DNA from: an uncultured Eubacteriales bacterium
GTDB taxonomy: Bacteria; Bacillota; Clostridia; Oscillospirales; Oscillospiraceae
Assembly (NCBI GenBank): GCA_900549885.1
Contig: URQA01000078.1
Coordinates: forward strand, 1-11,574
Direction of reading: 5' to 3'
Length of the DNA stretch: 11,574 nt
Positions 6,425 through 11,574 of this stretch are shown here, piece by piece. Position 1 is the first letter of the stretch. The number at the start of each line of letters is the position of its first letter. The notes under the pieces were generated by a model that was not told where the DNA came from, did no database searches, and worked only from the letters and a program-made list of their open reading frames with translations. A program made the position numbers and the translations under genes.

Positions 6425-6943
6425 ATGCTTTGGCTTTGGCGCTTTCTCTTATATGGCTTTTTAGGATTCCTTCTGGAAGTGGCCTTTGCCCGGGTCATCC
6501 ATAGTCCGAAGCTGGACCGGAAATGCTTGCTGCTGCTGCCCTTATGCCCAGTGTATGGATTTGGGGCAATTCTGATTCTCTGGCTGACCGAGATTTTGGA
6601 TGCCGGTCCGCTGGGGGTAATGGCCATTGGCTTTGTATCCGCCACCGCGGTGGAGTATGGGATGGACTTGTTTTATGACCGGGTGCTGGGCGTGCGCTTT
6701 TGGGACTACGCTCAGCTCCGCTACAATATCCGGGGCCGGGTGTGCCTGACCTTCTCTCTGTGCTGGACCGGGCTGGCTTTGGTGCTGGTCTACCTACTTG
6801 CGCCGCTGGCAGACCGGATTCTGTCCGCCATTCCAGCGGTGCTGGGGCCTCCGGCCATGATTTTGCTGGTGTGCGACGGGGCGGTGTCCTGTCTGGCGCT
6901 GCGGCGGGCGGGGACCACCGAGGTGCTGCGCTGGTATCGTTGA
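6425..6943 (+). CDS. CmpB-family putative ABC transporter permease (PF06541)
   Basis: The protein has 172 residues with about five hydrophobic segments (roughly 3-22, 34-58, 61-79, 107-126 and 132-156). The family signature is clear: CPVYGFGA at 41-48, VEYGMD at 76-81, then FWDYAQLRYNIRGRVCL at 92-108 followed by FSLCW at 110-114. Members occur widely in Clostridia and are named 'putative ABC transporter type IV', but their substrate and mechanism are not established. The ATG at 6425-6427 was chosen because GGGGGGA lies about 8 bases upstream; an upstream TTG at 6362 would add 21 unlike-family residues. The gene ends 12 bases from the convergent SprT-like gene, with no terminator between them. 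Confidence 0.85.
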   Translation: MLWLWRFLLYGFLGFLLEVAFARVIHSPKLDRKCLLLLPLCPVYGFGAILILWLTEILDAGPLGVMAIGFVSATAVEYGMDLFYDRVLGVRFWDYAQLRYNIRGRVCLTFSLCWTGLALVLVYLLAPLADRILSAIPAVLGPPAMILLVCDGAVSCLALRRAGTTEVLRWYR

Positions 6944-6955
6944 AGCGGGAGAGGG

Positions 6956-7465
6956 TCAGGGACGCGGATCTTCGTGGACCTCCACCACCCGCAGCGCCCC
7001 ACCGCAGCTGCACCGGTAACGCTCCGGATGCTCCACTAGTGGGGAACGCTTCATGCGGGGCAGCTGGCGGCCGCAGCTCTGGCAGACCACCAGGTATTTC
7101 ACCGGGCGCTGGTCCTCCAGCCCCAGCTTTTCAAAGCTGTCCGTCCGCTCCACCCCGTAGCCGTACAGCTCGTTCATCCGCTGGGCGTAGTCCTTCCACC
7201 TCAGCCCGTGGTTGGCGCAGCCCCGGCAGGTGTGGAGTATCTCGTGGGCCAGTACCTGGCACACCGCCTGCTCCCGGGCGGAGAGCAGCTGGCTGGCCAG
7301 CTCGATGTAGAATCGGCCGTTTTTCTGGATACAGCAGCCGAATCGGGTCCTGGCCCGGCGGTTGACGCGCACCTTAGGGTCGATGGCGGGGGAGACGGGG
7401 ATGCCCGCCTGCCTGGCCTGGGCGATGACTTTGGCCAGCAATGCGTCCAATGTCTTTTGATCCAT
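6956..7465 (-). CDS. SprT-like zinc metalloprotein
   Basis: The protein has 169 residues. A zincin motif HEILH (74-78) is followed by His86 in CANHGLRW, the SprT/Spartan arrangement of three zinc ligands with Glu75 as catalytic base. A C-terminal zinc ribbon has Cys128-x2-Cys131 and Cys152-x-Cys154. SprT-like proteins include the DNA-protein crosslink proteases (Spartan), but bacterial members are mostly untested, so the substrate here is unknown. The ATG at 7463-7465 has AGGAG 8 bases upstream. It is transcribed alone from a strong promoter with a long leader of about 125 bases, and converges on the CmpB-like gene. Confidence 0.88.
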   Translation of the reverse strand: MDQKTLDALLAKVIAQARQAGIPVSPAIDPKVRVNRRARTRFGCCIQKNGRFYIELASQLLSAREQAVCQVLAHEILHTCRGCANHGLRWKDYAQRMNELYGYGVERTDSFEKLGLEDQRPVKYLVVCQSCGRQLPRMKRSPLVEHPERYRCSCGGALRVVEVHEDPRP

Positions 7466-7598
7466 GTTTCATTCTCCTGTCCGGTTTTTTATGACAGGCG
7501 GGCGCCGCCTAAGCGATGCCGCCGAAAACGACGTTTTCACCCGAGCTTCATGGGGAAATCCGCCAATATTTGCTTTACATAAAATTGAAGATAACATC

Positions 7599-7627
7599 AT
7601 TATACGGGATTTTTCCCCATATGACAA
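7599..7627 (-). promoter_or_regulatory. Promoter of the SprT-like gene
   Basis: On the minus strand TTGTCA (7622-7627) is followed after 17 bases by a perfect TATAAT (7599-7604). A transcript would start near 7592 and carry a leader of about 125 bases. Confidence 0.8.
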
Positions 7628-7772
7628 GATCATACAAAAGAAAAAATTTTCCAAGTAAAAATTGGAAAGAAAACAATAATTTGACCAAAATATGACGGCC
7701 CCGATTGTCGGGTTGTGTGGGGAGCGGAAGCAGGAAGCGGAAAGATTTGGTCATTTGGACGGGGCGTGTCCG

Positions 7773-7801
7773 TTGCAGTGGGACTGAAATTCTGCTACAA
7801 T
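7773..7801 (+). promoter_or_regulatory. Promoter of the SCP2-ADH-ALDH operon
   Basis: TTGCAG (7773-7778) is 17 bases from TACAAT (7796-7801). The -10 is preceded by TGC, an extended -10 that makes up for the weak -35. The leader would be about 70 bases and GC-rich. Confidence 0.65.
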
Positions 7802-7878
7802 AAAGTACAGAAGTAAAGCGCCCTGGGGGAAGCGCCCAGCCACACGGGCAGCCCGCAGGGGGACAAAGGGGGAATTTT

Positions 7879-8382
7879 ATGAATGTCAGTTGGAAGCGCC
7901 GGATGGAATACGGCGTGAAGAAACGGATTACCGGCGTGGTGTTTTTCTTTTTGTGGCGTGCTTTCAAGGCCCTGTACCGCTGTGACAGCCGAGTGAAGGC
8001 TGAACTAGACAGCTGGCCTGATGGGCTGACTCTGCACATGCAGGCGGGAAAAGATGGGCCCCACCTGGCGGTGAAGCGGACGGCGGACGGACCAGTGCGG
8101 GTTAAGTCAGACTTTGAGAACGCCGAGGTGGATGTACGCTTCAAAAGCCTGGACAGTGCCTTCAAGCTGGCCACCGGGCGGCTGGGCGTGGCCCAAGCCT
8201 ATGCCCAGCATCGGTTCTATCTCTATGGGGACATCGCCATCACCATGTCCTTTGTCCGCTGCGTGGACATCATCGAGGGGTATTTGTTTCCCAGTTTCAT
8301 CACCCGCCACATCCTCAAGGGCGCTCCGGTGAAGGAGCAGTCCAGCCTGGCCGTGTACCGCAAGGTCTTGTTCGGCGTCTGA
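7879..8382 (+). CDS. SCP2-like sterol/lipid-binding domain protein
   Basis: The protein has 167 residues. A basic N-terminus with a hydrophobic stretch (18-28) may touch the membrane. Residues about 45-145 look like an SCP2-type fold: the pattern DVRFKSLDSAFKL (85-97), then AQAYAQHRFYLYGDIA (105-120), matches the 'x-F-K-x-x-x-x-A-F-K' and 'x-G-D-x-x' parts of clostridial proteins annotated as SCP2 sterol-binding. SCP2 domains hold lipids or acyl chains in a hydrophobic pocket. The gene is first in an operon with alcohol and aldehyde dehydrogenases, 16 bases before the next start. AAAGGGGG gives the ribosome-binding site. The family call is by pattern and moderately sure; the ligand is unknown. 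Confidence 0.7.
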   Translation: MNVSWKRRMEYGVKKRITGVVFFFLWRAFKALYRCDSRVKAELDSWPDGLTLHMQAGKDGPHLAVKRTADGPVRVKSDFENAEVDVRFKSLDSAFKLATGRLGVAQAYAQHRFYLYGDIAITMSFVRCVDIIEGYLFPSFITRHILKGAPVKEQSSLAVYRKVLFGV

Positions 8383-8398
8383 ATCGGAGGTCATACAT

Positions 8399-9592
8399 AT
8401 GTTGCAATACATTCCAGAATACTATGAATTTCAAAATTCCGCCAAGCTGCTCAGCGGTGAGCGGGCCCTGGAGCACATTCCTTATGAATTGAGCGTGCGC
8501 GGGTGTAAGCGCCCCATGCTTCTCAGCGACCGAGTGCTGGAGAAGTTCGGCGCCGTGGCCACGGTAACCGACGCCATGTACCAGGGGGAGGTCACCCCCG
8601 CCGCCTGCTTCCTGGATATTCCGGCGGACTCCGCCGTGGAGGTGGTTAACGAGGCCGCCCGGCAGTTCCGGGCGGCGGGCTGCGCCTCCATCATCGCCGT
8701 GGGCGGCGGTTCGGTGCTGGACACGGCCAAGGGCGTGTCCATGCTGGTCAGCCATGGGGCGGACGATCTGATGGAGCTTATGGGCTGTGAGTCCATGGAC
8801 CAGGGCAGCCGGGTGCCCTTTGTGGCCATCCCCACCACCGCCGGGACCGGCAGTGAGGCCACCATGGTGGCCGTCATCAAAAACCCGGAGAAAAAGCTGA
8901 AGATGGAGTTCATCTCCCATTTCCTGCTGCCCGACGTGGCGGTGCTGGATCCCCGGATGACCGCCACCCTGCCCCCCAAAACCACCGCCTCCACCGGCAT
9001 GGACGCCCTGTGCCACGCCATCGAGGGGTACACCTGCCTCCAGCGCAACCCGGCCAGCGACGGCTACGCCGTGTCCGCCATCGAGATCATCCGGGAGAAC
9101 CTGGACACGGCGGTGACCAATGGGAAAGACCTCAAGGCCCGGTTGGCTATGGCTAACGCCGCCTACCTGGCCGGGGCGGCCTTCTCCAACTCCATGGTGG
9201 GCCTGGTCCACGCCATCGGCCACGCCCTGGGGGGCGTGTGCCACGTGCCCCACGGGGACGCTATGACCATCCTGCTGCCCCACTGCATGGAGTTCAACAT
9301 GGACACCATCGGCCATCTCTACGGCCGGCTCTACCTTCATTTGGGAGGGTATGAGAACTTCGTCAAGGCCAAGGTGGAGGACTACGGCCGCCTGTCTGTC
9401 CAGACGGTGCGGGATATGACCGCCCGCTACCATGAGTTTTGCAACCTGCCCATCACCCTGTCCCAGGCGGGGGTGAAAAAGGAGGACTTCGAGGCGGTGG
9501 CTCGCACCGCCCTTAACGACGGGGCCATGATCGTCAACCCCAAGCAGGTGACCTTTGACGATGTGATCGCCATCCTGAACGCCGCGTACTGA
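8399..9592 (+). CDS. Iron-containing (group III) alcohol dehydrogenase
   Basis: The protein has 397 residues, the usual family length. It carries the NAD(P)-binding GGGS at 102-105, the PTTAGTGSE segment at 145-153, and metal ligands Asp202 and His206 (STGMDALCHAIEGY), His271 (LVHAIGH) and His285 (HVPHGD). The spacing of these four matches FucO. All ligands are intact, so it should be an active, metal-dependent NAD(P)H alcohol/aldehyde oxidoreductase in the cytoplasm. GGAGG lies 8 bases ahead of the ATG. The aldehyde dehydrogenase follows after 12 bases, suggesting sequential alcohol-aldehyde-acid interconversion. The substrate is not predictable from sequence. Confidence 0.95.
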   Translation: MLQYIPEYYEFQNSAKLLSGERALEHIPYELSVRGCKRPMLLSDRVLEKFGAVATVTDAMYQGEVTPAACFLDIPADSAVEVVNEAARQFRAAGCASIIAVGGGSVLDTAKGVSMLVSHGADDLMELMGCESMDQGSRVPFVAIPTTAGTGSEATMVAVIKNPEKKLKMEFISHFLLPDVAVLDPRMTATLPPKTTASTGMDALCHAIEGYTCLQRNPASDGYAVSAIEIIRENLDTAVTNGKDLKARLAMANAAYLAGAAFSNSMVGLVHAIGHALGGVCHVPHGDAMTILLPHCMEFNMDTIGHLYGRLYLHLGGYENFVKAKVEDYGRLSVQTVRDMTARYHEFCNLPITLSQAGVKKEDFEAVARTALNDGAMIVNPKQVTFDDVIAILNAAY

Positions 9593-9604
9593 GGAGGGAG
9601 CACC

Positions 9605-10969
9605 ATGGACATCCAACAGATCGTGCAGCGCCAGCACGACTACTTTGCCACCGGCGCCACTCTGGACGTGAAGGGGCGGCTGGCTGCACTGGACCGGCTG
9701 CGCACCGCCATTGAGAAGTATGAGGGGGAGATCAACGACGCCCTGAAGGCGGACCTGAACAAATCCCCTTTTGAGACCTATATGTGCGAGGTGGGACTGG
9801 TGCTCAATGAGCTCAGCTACATCCGCAAGCGGACCCGCCGGTGGGTCCGGGACAAGCGGGTGCCCACACCGCTGTCCCAGTTCAAGTCGGTGAGTTTCCG
9901 CCACCCGGAGCCCTACGGCGTAGTGTTGGTCATGGCCCCTTGGAACTACCCCTTCATGCTGGCTATGGAGCCGGTGGTAGGGGCCATCGCCGCGGGCAAC
10001 TGCGTGGTGATGAAGCCGTCGGCCTATTCCCCCGCCACCTCGGCGGTGATGGCCAAGCTGGTGGCGGAGACCTTCGACTCCCGGTTCTTCACCGTGGTGG
10101 AGGGGGGCCGGGCAGAGAACCAGGCCCTGCTGGACCAGAAATTCGACTATATCTTCTTCACCGGGGGCACCACCGTAGCCCGGGAGGTGATGGCCAAGGC
10201 GGCCAAGCACCTGACCCCCGTCAGCCTGGAGCTGGGGGGCAAGAGCCCGTGTATCGTGGATGAGACGGCCAACATCAAGGTGGCGGCTAAGCGGCTGGCC
10301 TTCGGCAAGTTCCTCAATGCCGGCCAGACCTGTGTGGCCCCGGACTACCTCTTCGTCCACGAGAGCGTCCGGGATGAACTGGTGGCAGAGCTGGAAAAGA
10401 ATGTCCGGGCGTTCTTTGGGGAGGACCCCCTGGCTTGCCCGGACTATGTGAAGATCATCAACGACAAGCATTACCAGCGCATCCAGGGGCTGATCGCCGG
10501 GGAACACGCCGTGTTCGGCGGCCAGGCCCGGGACGGGCGGATCGCCCCCACGCTGCTGGACGGCATTACCGGGGACAGCCCCATCATGCAGGAAGAGATC
10601 TTCGGCCCGGTGCTGCCCATGATGACCTTTGAGGATCTGGACCAGGTCATCGCCTTCATCACCAGCCGGCCCAAGCCCCTGGCCCTGTACCTGTTCACCA
10701 CTGACCACGACACGGAGCGGACGGTGCTGGAGCGGGTGTCGTTCGGTGGCGGCTGCGTCAATGACACCATCATCCACCTTGCCACCCCCTACATGCCCTT
10801 CGGCGGGGTGGGGAACAGCGGTATGGGGGGCTACCATGGCAAGTACAGCTTCGACACCTTCACCCACTACAAGAGCGTGCTGAAAAAGGCCAACTGGCTG
10901 GATCTGCCCATGCGGTACCAGCCCTATACTGATGGCAACTTCAAGCTGCTGAAGATGTTTTTGAAATGA
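9605..10969 (+). CDS. Aldehyde dehydrogenase, class 3 (fatty-aldehyde) type
   Basis: The protein has 454 residues, the short form typical of the ALDH3-like group, without the N-terminal extension of ALDH1/2. Visible are WNYP with Asn114, the cofactor-site segment FFTGG (184-188), the general base Glu209 in LELGGKSP, and the nucleophile Cys243 in GQTCVAPDY. It also has EEIFGP at 330-335 and the late NDTIIH and PFGGVGNSG elements. It oxidises aldehydes to acids with NAD(P)+. Class 3 enzymes often prefer medium or long-chain and aromatic aldehydes, which would fit the SCP2-like lipid-binding neighbour; that link is inference. GGAGG lies 7-8 bases upstream of the ATG. It is the last gene of the operon, ending before a strong hairpin. 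Confidence 0.95.
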   Translation: MDIQQIVQRQHDYFATGATLDVKGRLAALDRLRTAIEKYEGEINDALKADLNKSPFETYMCEVGLVLNELSYIRKRTRRWVRDKRVPTPLSQFKSVSFRHPEPYGVVLVMAPWNYPFMLAMEPVVGAIAAGNCVVMKPSAYSPATSAVMAKLVAETFDSRFFTVVEGGRAENQALLDQKFDYIFFTGGTTVAREVMAKAAKHLTPVSLELGGKSPCIVDETANIKVAAKRLAFGKFLNAGQTCVAPDYLFVHESVRDELVAELEKNVRAFFGEDPLACPDYVKIINDKHYQRIQGLIAGEHAVFGGQARDGRIAPTLLDGITGDSPIMQEEIFGPVLPMMTFEDLDQVIAFITSRPKPLALYLFTTDHDTERTVLERVSFGGGCVNDTIIHLATPYMPFGGVGNSGMGGYHGKYSFDTFTHYKSVLKKANWLDLPMRYQPYTDGNFKLLKMFLK

Positions 10970-10993
10970 TTCGGCCCCGGCCCGGATCAAAGG

Positions 10994-11034
10994 AACGGCC
11001 CCGGACGCGCGGGAACTGCGTGTCCGGGGCCGTT
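10994..11034 (+). terminator. Terminator-like hairpin after the aldehyde dehydrogenase
   Basis: A 16-bp GC-rich stem (10994-11009 with 11019-11034, one G-T pair) closes a 9-base loop. Only three T follow, so the T-run is weak. The very stable stem and its position after the operon still favour termination. Confidence 0.75.
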
Positions 11035-11072
11035 TCCCGTCCCGGCAGAGAGTTTTTCCATGGGAAAAGACG

Positions 11073-11101
11073 TTGTGATTTCCCGCTGGGCGTGGTATAA
11101 T
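11073..11101 (+). promoter_or_regulatory. Upstream uvrB promoter (no LexA box)
   Basis: TTGTGA (11073-11078) is 17 bases from a perfect TATAAT (11096-11101). It lies about 135 bases before the uvrB ATG and would give a constitutive transcript. Confidence 0.6.
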
Positions 11102-11167
11102 AACATGCTTAACAACCAGCCCTTGGCCACAGGGAGAGGCCCCGGCGGCGGGGTAGGCAGAATTTGA

Positions 11168-11196
11168 TTGACTTGGAACGAATGTTCTAATATAAT
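11168..11196 (+). promoter_or_regulatory. Proximal uvrB promoter
   Basis: TTGACT (11168-11173) is 17 bases from a perfect TATAAT (11191-11196). A transcript would start near 11203, about 30 bases ahead of the start codon. Confidence 0.85.
11176..11187 (+). promoter_or_regulatory. LexA (SOS) box in the uvrB promoter
   Basis: GAACGAATGTTC fits the Gram-positive LexA/DinR core GAAC-N4-GTTC exactly. It sits wholly between the -35 and -10 elements, where bound LexA would block RNA polymerase. uvrB is a known SOS gene in Bacillus and its relatives. Confidence 0.9.
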
Positions 11197-11234
11197 GGAC
11201 AAGATCGTTAGGAAGATGGACGGGAGGGAATCAC

Positions 11235-11574
11235 ATGCCGAAGTTCAAGGTAGTGTCAGAATATCAGCCCTCCGGCGACCAGCCGGAGGCCATTGCCCAG
11301 CTGGCCGCCGGACTCAAGGCCGGGCTGGACGAGCAAACCCTGCTGGGGGTCACCGGCTCGGGCAAAACCTTCACCATGGCCAAGGTCATCGAAGCGGTGC
11401 AGCGTCCCACCCTGGTGCTGGCCCACAACAAGACCCTGGCCGCCCAACTGTGCTCGGAGTTTAAGGAGTTCTTCCCGGACAATGCGGTGGAGTATTTCGT
11501 GTCCTATTACGACTACTATCAGCCGGAGGCCTATATCCCCCACACGGACACCTATATCGCCAAGGACGCCTCCA
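11235..11574 (+). CDS. uvrB: Excinuclease ABC subunit B, N-terminal part (runs off the right edge)
   Basis: The first 113 residues are seen. The N-terminus [17 protein letters not shown] is typical of UvrB. Walker A GVTGSGKT lies at 38-45. [11 protein letters not shown] follows, then [13 protein letters not shown], part of the beta-hairpin that clamps damaged DNA. UvrB is the helicase-like damage-verification subunit of nucleotide excision repair and works with UvrA and UvrC. GGGAGGG lies a few bases before the ATG (11235). The LexA box shows SOS control. Confidence 0.97.
   Translation, partial: MPKFKVVSEYQPSGDQPEAIAQLAAGLKAGLDEQTLLGVTGSGKTFTMAKVIEAVQRPTLVLAHNKTLAAQLCSEFKEFFPDNAVEYFVSYYDYYQPEAYIPHTDTYIAKDAS

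Larger units (their letters stand above)
7466..7878. other. Divergent intergenic region between the SprT-like gene and the SCP2 operon
   Basis: About 410 bases with no credible gene. It holds a minus-strand promoter for the SprT-like gene and a plus-strand promoter for the SCP2 operon. Other visible structures are a hairpin GAAAACG/CGTTTTC (7524-7538), a GC palindrome (7497-7509), an AT-rich centre (about 7628-7690) and a spaced inverted repeat TGACCAAA/TTTGGTCA (7682-7689 and 7746-7753). No riboswitch class was recognised. Confidence 0.6.

Noticed and set aside
8315..10990. Very long (891-codon) minus-strand open frame
   Set aside because: It lies antisense to two clear, intact enzyme genes. 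Its Gly/His/Val/Gln-rich composition is what the opposite strand of GC3-rich coding sequence gives. It has no recognisable domain.
11105..11165. Possible 20-codon leader peptide between the two uvrB promoters
   Set aside because: It has an ATG but no ribosome-binding site, and a Gly/Pro-rich product with no attenuator structure around it.

Overview
The window reads as chromosome of a moderately GC-rich member of the Clostridia. The best match by gene style is the Oscillospiraceae, of the Flavonifractor/Lawsonibacter/Intestinimonas kind, but this is inference. Support comes from strong GGAGG ribosome-binding sites, sigma-A type promoters, a Gram-positive LexA box in front of uvrB, tRNA genes with encoded CCA, a CmpB-family membrane protein, and GC-rich third codon positions. 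No phage, transposon or CRISPR array is visible.

Left part (1-3838), all on the minus strand, is envelope-related. A DUF58 protein runs off the left edge and lies 5 bases downstream of a MoxR-family AAA+ ATPase, a classic pair. Next come a membrane-anchored NlpC/P60 peptidase and a DUF368 protein of the PopT undecaprenyl-phosphate translocase family. The last two each end at their own hairpin-plus-T terminator, so they are separate transcription units.

Middle part (3839-6051), also minus strand. An unexplained interval of about 360 bases is followed by five tRNA genes transcribed Gly(TCC)-Arg(TCT)-His(GTG)-Gln(TTG)-Lys(TTT). They run from one promoter to one 17-bp perfect terminator. Upstream lies pyrB, the aspartate carbamoyltransferase catalytic chain. 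Its extra C-terminal tail looks like the zinc domain of PyrI fused onto it.

Right part (6052-11574), mostly plus strand. A probably broken small membrane-protein gene is followed by a CmpB-like membrane protein whose ribosome-binding site lies in a terminator-like hairpin. A SprT-like zinc protein converges on it from the minus strand. A three-gene operon then encodes an SCP2-like lipid-binding protein, an iron-type alcohol dehydrogenase and a class-3-like aldehyde dehydrogenase, ending in a strong hairpin. The window closes with the start of uvrB, which has two promoters, one overlaid by a LexA box.

The points most worth a second look are the PyrB zinc tail, the likely ATT start of the NlpC/P60 gene, the hairpin at the CmpB start, the SCP2/ADH/ALDH operon and the blank interval beside the tRNA cluster. 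I see no clearly new defence or mobile system.
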